Assembly (NCBI GenBank): GCA_021780015.1
Contig: JAJXZN010000072.1
Location: 1,680 to 7,210 of the forward strand
DNA: 5,531 nt
Direction: 5' to 3'
From: Pseudomonadota bacterium
Lineage (GTDB): Bacteria; Pseudomonadota; Alphaproteobacteria; Rhizobiales; Beijerinckiaceae
Positions 1 through 5,531 of the stretch are shown here, piece after piece; within the stretch, counting starts at the first letter, position 1, and every line of letters begins with the position of its first letter. The notes beneath the pieces are model-generated. The model made no database searches and was not told where the DNA came from. It saw only the letters and a list, made by a program, of their open reading frames with translations. The translations under genes were made by a program, and so were the position numbers.

Positions 1-169
1 CGCTGTCTCGATAGTCTCCATGCCACCCCGAAATCTTGCGCTGCGATCCGCCGCCACGGAATATAGGCGACGCGGCCGCGGCGTCGACAACCGCAGGCCA
101 ATGAGTCGCAGATAAATGCGCCGCTGGAAAAAACAACGGTCAAGGTCACGCCAAAATCAGGCCGCCAAC

Positions 170-189
170 GCCGGCATGACGATGCCGGC
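170..189 (-). terminator. Perfect hairpin at the co-polymerase stop codon, possible terminator
   Basis: GCCGGCAT and ATGCCGGC form an exact 8-bp stem around a 4-base loop. The first stem base is the last base of the TAG stop (191-189). There is no uridine run directly after the stem in the direction of the leftward gene. Short T runs occur only about 13 bases and about 35 bases further (TTTT, then TTTTTT at 133-128). It may therefore be an inefficient or factor-assisted terminator, or an mRNA 3'-end stabiliser. Confidence 0.4.
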
Positions 190-2321
190 TACGCGGCTTG
201 CTTTTCGCCGCCGACAAGCAAGATTTCCGCCGCGCCGGCAGCGCTCAGTTCGTCGCGCGCGGCCTGCGTCGTGGCGTCGTCCTGCTCGCCCGGCGTCGCA
301 AGGACGACAAAATCGGCGTAAGGCGCCAGCGCTTTGGTCATAGGACTGCCGCGGAACGGCGGCGCCGCCAGAACGACGAAATCATAGGTTTTCGACAAGG
401 CGTCGAGGATGATGTCGAGGTCGTCGGGGTTGAAATCGTCTTTTGAACCGAACGGCACGAAATGCAGGCGCGATGCGCTATCCCGATGGATGACATCGGC
501 AAAGCTGGCGTTGCCGTCGAGAAGATCGGTGAGGCCCGCCAGCGTCGCCTCTTCGTCTTCCTGGGGCCCGATCAGCTTGGCCATCTGACCGTTCTGCGAA
601 TCGAGATCGACGATGATCGGCCGGCCGTCGCGGGCGAGCGTTCGCGCAAAGTCGATGAGCGCATCGGTCGCTTCTTCGCTCTTGTCGAGCCGCGTTGCGA
701 CGATATTCAAGCCCTGCGGGGACATGGATTTGCCGGCAATCTTTCCCGGGGCTTCCCCCACATCGATTTCGGCGCTCTCCTCGTCATGCGGCTCGGACAC
801 GCGTGCGCTACCAAAACGCTTGAGCCGGTCGAGCACCGAGGCGGGCGCCGCGGGCCGATCCTCATTCGGGACCGGCCGAGGCGGATAGCTTTGCGCTGGC
901 ACTGGCACCGGCATCGGCCGGTCCGCCAAAAGCTCGCGGCCAATGACGGTGCCGAGAGACAGAACAAAGGTGGCAAGTGTCGCGAGGGTTATGATCTGCG
1001 TCTTCTTGGGGAAGGATGGCTCGTCGGGCGGCGCCGCTACGGCAATGATGCGCGCGTCGGCCGGCGTCGCGGCGGACTGGCGGGCGAGCGCCTCCTGATA
1101 CTTGGCGGTCGTACTATCGAGTTGCGTGCGGTAGCCCTGCGCGATCTGCTCAAGCTCATGCAGACGCACGGCATTGGCGTCGGCGGTCGTGACCGCCTGT
1201 TTCTGCTGATCGATCGCGGCTTCGAGATTGGCGACGCGCGCGGCGGCGATCTTGGAATCGTTCTCCAGGGCGATCGCGATATTATCGCCAGCGAGCCGTA
1301 ATTGCGCATCGAGATTTCTGATCTCGGCTTTCAATTCGAGGATCCGCGGATGGTGCGGCAGCAACGTGCCTGATTCGAGCGCGAGCTGTGCATTGGCGGT
1401 CACCCGCTGCTCGGCAATGCGGCGGATCAGATCGTTGTTGGCAACGTCGGGGATTTCGGCAACCCGGCCCTGGCGCAGCAATTGCCGGATGAGCATGGCT
1501 TTAGCTTGGCTATCCGCTTGTTCCGTCCGCGCATGCGACAGATCCGTGTTGAGATCGGCGAGCTGCTGCGTGGTGATGGTCATATTGTTGCTGCCGGCGA
1601 GCAATCCCGAGGTCGCGCGGTAGCGTTCGACGTCGTCTGCCGCGCGCAGCGTTTGCGACCGGAGCTCTTTGATCTGGCCGGCCAGCGCCCCGGCGGCGTT
1701 CTTTGCCACCATGCGCTTGGCGTCGGCCTGCCTTTGCAGATAGACGGACGCGACTTCGTTCGCGACCCGTGCCGCAAAGACCGGATCATGCGCCCAAAAG
1801 TCGATCATCACGACCTGCGTTTTCGGCGGCGAATAGGCGGTTAGTCTCTGCTCGAAATTGTCGATGGCCCGATCTTCCGCCGAGACCCGCATCGGATTGC
1901 GGGCGAGACCGAAAAGGATCAGGGTCCGTTGGATGGTGCCGAGGCCCTTCGACAGCGGGTCGAGCTCGGGATTGCCGACGAGGCCGAGCCTTTCGATGAC
2001 ATCGCGCGCCACATCGCGCGAGGTGATCAGCGAGACCTGGCTGCCGACCCAATTTTCATCGATGGTCGGCGGCATTTCGGCGCCGCCCTCGCCGCGTTGG
2101 GCGCGCGTCAGATAGCTTTCCTGATTTTCGAGGAGCACCTGGGTGTCGGCGGTATATCTCGGCCTGGCGACCGTCACATAGGCCGCGGCAAGAAGAAACG
2201 CCAGCAAGGTCGGAATCAGAACCCAATATTTCCGGGCATAGACCGCCGCTCCGATCGCGCCGATCTCCAAATCGTTCGGGGCTTCGTCAATCGTCATGTC
2301 CGGCTCGAAGACCCTGCTCAT
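189..2321 (-). CDS. Polysaccharide co-polymerase (GumC/ExoP/Wzz type) with degenerate BY-kinase domain
   Basis: Inner-membrane protein expected to control polymer chain length and couple Wzy polymerisation to export. Numbering is for the 710-residue form. A first membrane helix lies at about 32-52, followed by a Wzz-like periplasmic part and a long Ala/Gln/Glu-rich, probably coiled-coil stretch at about 193-413. The typical proline motif PPDEPSFPKK (431-440) precedes a second helix (441-463). A Pro-rich cytoplasmic linker (about 470-490) leads to a ParA/BY-kinase-like fold (536-705). That fold keeps VDLD (A' motif, Asp572 and Asp574) and a GLTDLLDG segment. However, the P-loop reads RLDKSEEAT instead of a GxGK(S/T) type, the Walker B region reads YDFVVLAAPP instead of the usual VIIDTPP, and no Tyr occurs in the last 42 residues. 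I infer a non-catalytic kinase domain. I chose the ATG at 2321 because GAGG lies six bases upstream. An in-frame TTG at 2342 would give 717 residues but has no visible ribosome site. It is transcribed divergently from the export/priming operon. Confidence 0.9.
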   Translation of the reverse strand: MSRVFEPDMTIDEAPNDLEIGAIGAAVYARKYWVLIPTLLAFLLAAAYVTVARPRYTADTQVLLENQESYLTRAQRGEGGAEMPPTIDENWVGSQVSLITSRDVARDVIERLGLVGNPELDPLSKGLGTIQRTLILFGLARNPMRVSAEDRAIDNFEQRLTAYSPPKTQVVMIDFWAHDPVFAARVANEVASVYLQRQADAKRMVAKNAAGALAGQIKELRSQTLRAADDVERYRATSGLLAGSNNMTITTQQLADLNTDLSHARTEQADSQAKAMLIRQLLRQGRVAEIPDVANNDLIRRIAEQRVTANAQLALESGTLLPHHPRILELKAEIRNLDAQLRLAGDNIAIALENDSKIAAARVANLEAAIDQQKQAVTTADANAVRLHELEQIAQGYRTQLDSTTAKYQEALARQSAATPADARIIAVAAPPDEPSFPKKTQIITLATLATFVLSLGTVIGRELLADRPMPVPVPAQSYPPRPVPNEDRPAAPASVLDRLKRFGSARVSEPHDEESAEIDVGEAPGKIAGKSMSPQGLNIVATRLDKSEEATDALIDFARTLARDGRPIIVDLDSQNGQMAKLIGPQEDEEATLAGLTDLLDGNASFADVIHRDSASRLHFVPFGSKDDFNPDDLDIILDALSKTYDFVVLAAPPFRGSPMTKALAPYADFVVLATPGEQDDATTQAARDELSAAGAAEILLVGGEKQAA

Positions 2322-2327
2322 CTGATG

Positions 2328-2331
2328 CCTC
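2328..2331 (-). promoter_or_regulatory. Ribosome binding site deciding the co-polymerase start
   Basis: GAGG on the minus strand, six bases (CATCAG) before the ATG at 2321. The upstream TTG at 2342 has no comparable purine run before it, so this site favours the 710-residue protein over the 717-residue one. Confidence 0.65.
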
Positions 2332-2393
2332 GGGGACCGCAATGCGACACGCAGATCGGCGCCGTGTCTTTTTCGTCTGCAACATCAAGCGCA

Positions 2394-2421
2394 ATTATGG
2401 TTGAAACGAAGTTAATTCCAA
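2394..2421 (-). promoter_or_regulatory. Putative sigma-70-type promoter for the co-polymerase gene
   Basis: On the minus strand TTGGAA (2421-2416; four of six bases match TTGACA) is followed after 16 bases by CATAAT (2399-2394; five of six match TATAAT). Transcription would start near 2387, giving a leader of about 65 bases before the ATG at 2321. Assigned by eye only; in alphaproteobacteria -10 elements are weakly conserved. Confidence 0.4.
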
Positions 2422-2442
2422 ACATCGGCCCCGACGCGAGAG

Positions 2443-2460
2443 TTAAGCTTTGTTAACCAT
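2443..2460 (+). promoter_or_regulatory. TTAA-N6-TTAACCAT element, possible CtrA-like operator
   Basis: TTAA at 2443-2446 and TTAACCAT at 2453-2460 are separated by six bases. The cell-cycle regulator CtrA of alphaproteobacteria prefers TTAA-N7-TTAA and also uses TTAACCAT-like half sites, so the half site fits but the spacing is one base short. The element overlaps the right arm of the inverted repeat, just upstream of the likely start of the rightward operon. CtrA control is inferred. Confidence 0.3.
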
Positions 2461-2524
2461 AATAAATTACAAAAGCCGCGCGATCTCAGTTCCTCTGTGA
2501 AACCTTCACGCGGTGGCCATCGAC

Positions 2525-3085
2525 ATGCGGCGCTCTTTCGTTTCGCTCTGCCTGCTCGTTTTATATCTTGTGCTGGGCGCCTGCGCGACAACGACCTATT
2601 CAGCCCTCCTCGATACCAATCCCGATGCGCCCTATACGCTTGCGAGCGGCGACCGGCTGCGGATCATCGTGTTCGGGCAAGACAGCCTCAGCAACTCTTA
2701 TGCCGTTGATGGGACTGGCCATATTGCGATGCCCCTGATCGGCATCGTGTCGGCCGCGGGCGATACGACGAGCACATTGGCGCGCAAAATCGAAGCGCGG
2801 TTGCGCGACGGCTTTATCCGCGATCCGCATGTTTCGATCGAGGTCGAAGCCTTCCGCCCCTTCTTCGTCTTGGGTGAAGTGACGACCCCCGGGCAATATC
2901 CCTATGTCAATGGCATGACCGCCGAGACAGCCGTTGCGATCGCCGGCGGCTTCACGCCGAGAGCCTATAAGGACATGGTTGATCTCACCCGCGTCATCGA
3001 CGGACGGCCGATTACCGCTTCGGTGCCGATCCTTCATCTGATAAGACCCGGCGATACGATCGTCGTCCGCGAACGCTATTTCTGA
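2525..3085 (+). CDS. Short polysaccharide export lipoprotein (GumB/Wza family)
   Basis: Outer-membrane polysaccharide export (OPX) protein that would form or gate the exit channel for the polymer and dock on the co-polymerase. In the 186-residue form, a signal peptide with a charged start (MRRS) and hydrophobic core ends in the lipobox LGAC, so Cys20 should be lipidated. A polysaccharide export domain follows at about 36-107 (YTLASGDRLRI at its start, RDPHVSIEV at its end). One SLBB domain lies at about 113-160 (FFVLGEVTTPGQYPY), and the tail contains PGDTIVV. It is much shorter than E. coli Wza (about 380 residues) and close to GumB, with no room for a second SLBB domain or the C-terminal membrane-spanning helix. 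An in-frame GTG at 2513 adds four residues. I prefer the ATG at 2525 because it gives a normal signal peptide and has GGTGG eight bases upstream, although that ribosome site is weak. It is the first gene of the rightward operon. Confidence 0.92.
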   Translation: MRRSFVSLCLLVLYLVLGACATTTYSALLDTNPDAPYTLASGDRLRIIVFGQDSLSNSYAVDGTGHIAMPLIGIVSAAGDTTSTLARKIEARLRDGFIRDPHVSIEVEAFRPFFVLGEVTTPGQYPYVNGMTAETAVAIAGGFTPRAYKDMVDLTRVIDGRPITASVPILHLIRPGDTIVVRERYF

Positions 3086-3097
3086 CGAGGCGTCAGC

Positions 3098-4300
3098 ATG
3101 ATGTCGAAACCGTCGACCGGGCCGGAGCAAAAGCTGCGCATCCTGCATGTCCTGCGGGCGCCGATTGGTGGTCTGTTTCGCCACGTCATCGATCTGACGC
3201 GCGAGCAGATCGCCCGCGGTCATTCTGTCGGGCTCGTTACCGATTCTATTACCGGGGGCGCCCGCGGCGATGAAGTCCTTGGCGCGCTGGCGCCCGCTTT
3301 GGAGCTTGGCCTCTTGCGCATTCCCATGCGCAGGCCGGCGCATCTGCTCGATCTGCCCGCGGTATGGCGTGTGGCGCACTATGCGGCCGGCTTGAACGTC
3401 GATGTGATTCACGGCCATGGATCGAAAGGCGGCGCCTATGCGCGGCTGCCCGCTCTCCTGCCCTTCAAGGGCAACGCGGTCCGCGCCTATACGCCGCACG
3501 GCGGCAGCTTCAATTATCGCTCCGCCCCGCTCGTCGAGCGCGCCTATATGGCGGCCGAACGCCTGATGGTCGCGGGCACCGATGTCTTTCTCTTCGAAAG
3601 CTCCTATATCGCGCAGCAATTTCGCCGCAGGGTGGGGCCGACGACGAAGCTGACGCGCATCGTTTATAACGGCCTCGCTCCAAACGAATTTCTGCCGGTG
3701 CGCCCGCTGCCGGGTGCGGCCGAATTTCTCTATGTCGGCGAATTGCGCGCAGCCAAGGGGATCGACACGCTGATCGACGCCCTCGCGCTTCTCTCGCAAG
3801 GGCAAGTCAAGCCTCGCCTCGTGCTTGTCGGTAGCGGCCCGGACGAAAGCAAACTGGCCGAATTGGCGCAGGCGCGCGGCGTCGCCGGACAGATCACCTT
3901 TGCCGGCTTGCTGCCGGCGCATGAGGCCTTTCCGCTCGGCCGCATCCTCGTCGTACCGAGCCGCGCCGAATCCTTGCCCTATGTCGTGCTGGAAGCGGCT
4001 GCCGCGCAAGTGCCCATCGTCGCCACCGATGTGGGCGGCATCAACGAAATTTTTGGTCCCTTCCGCGACCGGCTGATCCCGCCCGACGATCCGCATGTCT
4101 TGGCGGAAATCATGCGAAAGATGCTCGCCCGCCCGGCTGCGGAAACCGATGCGGACAGCCAAGCACTCGCAAGCTTCGTGAAGACCAAATTCAAGATCAG
4201 CGACATGGCGGATTCCGTCCTTGCCGGCTATGTCGAAGCGATGGCCAATCGGCGTAACCGCGGCGCCGCCGCGACATCCTTTGCCCTTCCCTCTTCGTGA
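3098..4300 (+). CDS. GT4-family glycosyltransferase (GT-B fold)
   Basis: A 400-residue cytoplasmic retaining glycosyltransferase, expected to add one sugar from a nucleotide-sugar donor to the lipid-linked repeat unit. The N-terminal Rossmann half starts with LRILHVLRAPIGGLFRHV (13-30), including the Gly-Gly loop, and has VIHGHGSKGG (103-112) and YTPHGG (131-136). The C-terminal GT1/GT4 half starts near 208 with FLYVGELRAAKGIDTLIDAL (210-229), where Arg217 and Lys220 correspond to the donor-phosphate-binding residues of the family. It ends with the E-x7-E signature, Glu291 and Glu299, in SRAESLPYVVLEA, followed by PIVATDVGGINEI. Length is normal and nothing looks broken. Start: ATG at 3098, with GAGG at 3087-3090 seven bases upstream. 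A second ATG directly follows at 3101 but is spaced less well. It lies 12 bases after the lipoprotein stop, so probably co-transcribed. Donor, acceptor and linkage cannot be read from the sequence. Confidence 0.93.
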   Translation: MMSKPSTGPEQKLRILHVLRAPIGGLFRHVIDLTREQIARGHSVGLVTDSITGGARGDEVLGALAPALELGLLRIPMRRPAHLLDLPAVWRVAHYAAGLNVDVIHGHGSKGGAYARLPALLPFKGNAVRAYTPHGGSFNYRSAPLVERAYMAAERLMVAGTDVFLFESSYIAQQFRRRVGPTTKLTRIVYNGLAPNEFLPVRPLPGAAEFLYVGELRAAKGIDTLIDALALLSQGQVKPRLVLVGSGPDESKLAELAQARGVAGQITFAGLLPAHEAFPLGRILVVPSRAESLPYVVLEAAAAQVPIVATDVGGINEIFGPFRDRLIPPDDPHVLAEIMRKMLARPAAETDADSQALASFVKTKFKISDMADSVLAGYVEAMANRRNRGAAATSFALPSS

Positions 4301-4311
4301 GACAGCGGAAC

Positions 4312-5531
4312 ATGGCAAAATTCTCGCTCTCCGATCTGCAAAAGACCGAGCCCTCAGCGCCGGCTTCGGGCAATTCGGACATGAGCAGCGAAGCCCTCGC
4401 CGCGGCGGCGCGCGCCATGCAGAGCGGCGCCAATGTGCCGGGCTTTTCGCGGGTGGTTCTCGAAGGTCTCGTCCGCTTCGTCGAATGTCTGCTGATCACC
4501 GCCACCGGCTTTGCCATCTATTATTTCTACATCGCCCGGTCGGAGGGCTTTAGTCAGCCCTATCTCCTTGGCGTGCCGCTGGTCGCGGGTTTCGCTGTGC
4601 TCGCACTGCAAAGCGCCGAGCTTTACAAAATCAGCGCCTTCCGGCGTTTTCCCGCCGATGGCCTGCGCCTCGCCGGTGCGGTAACGGTCGTCTTCGCCGT
4701 TGCCCTGGCGCTGATCTTTTTCTTGAAGCTCGATGCGGTTTTCTCGCGCGTCTTCATGCTCGCTTGGTATGGCGGCAGCCTCGCCGCGCTTGCCGGCGAA
4801 CGCGCCGCGCTTGCCCTGCTCGTCGATCGCATGATCCGCACCGGTCGCCTCGCCCGTCGCACGGTGCTCGTCGGCGGCGGCAACGCGGCCGATGCCCTGC
4901 TCAACCAATTGGCGGCGCAGCCGCAACCCGATCTGCAAATTCTCGGCATATTCGACGACCGGACGGACGAACGTTCGCCGGCCGTCGTCGCGGGCTTCCC
5001 GAAGCTCGGAACGGTCGATGATCTTCTCGCCTTCAGCCGCAGCACGCGCATCGACCTGATCATCTTTACCCTGCCGATCACCGCAGAACAGCGCATACTC
5101 CAAATGCTGCGCAAACTCTGGGTACTGCCGATCGATATCCGGCTCGCGGCGCATATGAACAAGCTGCATTTCCGGCCGCATTCCTATTCCTACATCGGCA
5201 GCGTTCCGCTCATCGATATTTTCGACAAACCCATCGCCGGGTGGGACGTCATTCTCAAATATGCCTTCGACAAGATCGTCGGCGGTCTGTGCCTTCTGAT
5301 TTCTTTACCGGTGATGGCGATCGTCGCGCTGGCGGTGAAACTCGATTCGAAGGGGCCGGCGCTGTTCCGCCAAAAGCGTTATGGCTTCAACAATGAGGTC
5401 GTCGAAGTCTTCAAGTTCCGCTCGATGCGCACCGACATGCTCGACTTCGACGCGACAAAGCTCGTAACCAAAGACGATCCGCGCGTCACCCGCGTCGGCC
5501 GCTTCATCCGCAAGACCTCGCTCGATGAATT
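4312..5531 (+). CDS. Polyprenyl-phosphate sugar-1-phosphate transferase (WcaJ/GumD type), 3' partial
   Basis: Open from the ATG at 4312 to the right edge (406 complete codons, no stop), so the gene continues outside the window. It is the likely priming enzyme, moving a hexose-1-phosphate from a UDP-sugar to undecaprenyl phosphate at the inner membrane. The N-terminal cytoplasmic stretch (1-50) is Ala/Ser-rich. Four hydrophobic segments follow at about 56-75, 84-105, 119-139 and 144-171. A Rossmann-like CoA_binding_3 domain (about 183-290) begins RTVLVGGGNAAD and contains GIFDDR. The catalytic bacterial sugar transferase domain starts near 315 with KYAFDKIVGG, a membrane-associated helix with a Ser-Leu-Pro break (331-333), then FRQKRYGFNN and VFKFRSM. 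The last complete residues are SLDE, so the window stops at the Asp405-Glu406 pair that matches the catalytic dyad of PglC-type enzymes. Glucose is a common substrate in this subfamily, but specificity is not shown here. The start is 11 bases after the GT4 stop, with only a weak GAGA ribosome site (4299-4302). Confidence 0.92.
   Translation, partial: MAKFSLSDLQKTEPSAPASGNSDMSSEALAAAARAMQSGANVPGFSRVVLEGLVRFVECLLITATGFAIYYFYIARSEGFSQPYLLGVPLVAGFAVLALQSAELYKISAFRRFPADGLRLAGAVTVVFAVALALIFFLKLDAVFSRVFMLAWYGGSLAALAGERAALALLVDRMIRTGRLARRTVLVGGGNAADALLNQLAAQPQPDLQILGIFDDRTDERSPAVVAGFPKLGTVDDLLAFSRSTRIDLIIFTLPITAEQRILQMLRKLWVLPIDIRLAAHMNKLHFRPHSYSYIGSVPLIDIFDKPIAGWDVILKYAFDKIVGGLCLLISLPVMAIVALAVKLDSKGPALFRQKRYGFNNEVVEVFKFRSMRTDMLDFDATKLVTKDDPRVTRVGRFIRKTSLDE

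Larger units (their letters stand above)
2394..2463. repeat. Interrupted inverted repeat, arms ATTATGGTT / AACCATAAT
   Basis: The arm at 2394-2402 is an exact reverse complement of the arm at 2455-2463. Allowing small gaps, the similarity extends inward: the left arm continues GAAACGAAGTTAA and the reverse complement of the right arm continues AACAAAGCTTAA, giving arms of roughly 21-22 bases. The 52 bases between the exact arms make a transcribed hairpin less likely than a pair of oppositely oriented protein-binding sites. The arms also each place CATAAT, a -10-like hexamer, facing outward toward one of the two divergent genes. Confidence 0.6.
2322..2524. promoter_or_regulatory. Divergent intergenic control region
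   Basis: This is the only sizeable gap between the divergent genes and is clearly more AT-rich than the coding sequence, most of all at 2391-2475. It must carry the promoters for both the leftward co-polymerase gene and the rightward export/glycosyltransferase/priming operon unless a promoter lies inside a gene. It contains an interrupted inverted repeat, a promoter-like pair on the minus strand, and a TTAA-N6-TTAA element, each listed separately. No riboswitch-like or tRNA-like fold was seen. Confidence 0.8.

Noticed and set aside
71..80. Palindrome CGCGGCCGCG
   Set aside because: Short GC palindromes are expected by chance in such GC-rich DNA; there is no partner copy or context suggesting function.
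138..148. Tandem GGTCA-A-GGTCA direct repeat
   Set aside because: Two 5-base units are too short to be called a repeat or operator without a promoter nearby.
116..343. A 75-codon Arg-rich plus-strand frame over the end of the co-polymerase gene
   Set aside because: It overlaps the conserved end of the kinase-like domain on the opposite strand, has no ribosome site, and its very high Arg content suggests non-coding GC-rich sequence.
462..1301. A 279-codon plus-strand open frame inside the co-polymerase gene
   Set aside because: It is opposite the well-supported co-polymerase coding sequence, has no recognisable motif, and has a composition typical of an antisense shadow.
2450..2463. CATAAT at 2458-2463 as a complete plus-strand promoter
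   Set aside because: The -10-like hexamer is good, but no acceptable -35 hexamer lies 16-18 bases upstream (the sequence there is GC-rich), so it is mentioned only within the inverted repeat.
2600..4318. A 572-codon open frame on the minus strand across the lipoprotein and GT4 genes
   Set aside because: It is antisense to two clearly recognisable proteins in one shared codon phase. Its translation is rich in Arg, Gly, Asp, His and Gln with no domain pattern, and it crosses gene boundaries. This is typical of a GC-rich shadow frame.
4354..5181. A 275-codon minus-strand open frame opposite the priming transferase
   Set aside because: The plus strand here encodes membrane helices and a Rossmann domain of a known family. 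The antisense product is Arg/Glu/Ala-rich and featureless.

Overview
The window holds part of an exopolysaccharide or capsule biosynthesis and export locus. It most likely comes from an alphaproteobacterium of the order Hyphomicrobiales. This rests on GC-rich, C/G-ending codon use, on the types of polysaccharide proteins present, and on AT-rich TTAACCAT-type sequence in the one regulatory gap. The family cannot be fixed from sequence reading alone; a Beijerinckiaceae/Methylocystaceae-like source is only a guess.

Layout: positions 1-188 are non-coding, or nearly so. They include a perfect 8-bp-stem hairpin abutting the end of the first gene. A leftward gene (189-2321) encodes a GumC/ExoP-type polysaccharide co-polymerase whose cytoplasmic tyrosine-kinase-like domain has lost the residues needed for ATP use. 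A roughly 200-base divergent regulatory gap (2322-2524) follows, with a long interrupted inverted repeat and promoter-like elements. Three closely spaced rightward genes then form a likely operon: a short GumB/Wza-type outer-membrane lipoprotein (2525-3085), a GT4-family glycosyltransferase (3098-4300), and a membrane-bound sugar-1-phosphate transferase that primes repeat-unit synthesis on undecaprenyl phosphate. The last gene starts at 4312 and is cut by the right edge, just after its catalytic Asp-Glu pair.

How they fit together (established Wzx/Wzy logic applied by inference): the priming enzyme loads the first sugar-phosphate onto the lipid carrier at the inner membrane, and the GT4 enzyme adds a further sugar. 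After flipping and polymerisation (those genes are not in the window), the co-polymerase sets chain length and the lipoprotein passes the polymer across the outer membrane. The divergent arrangement means one shared control region could coordinate both transcription units.

I see no CRISPR array, tRNA, rRNA, transposon or other mobile element. The locus type is well known. The points most worth a second look are the dead kinase domain on the co-polymerase and the symmetric regulatory gap.
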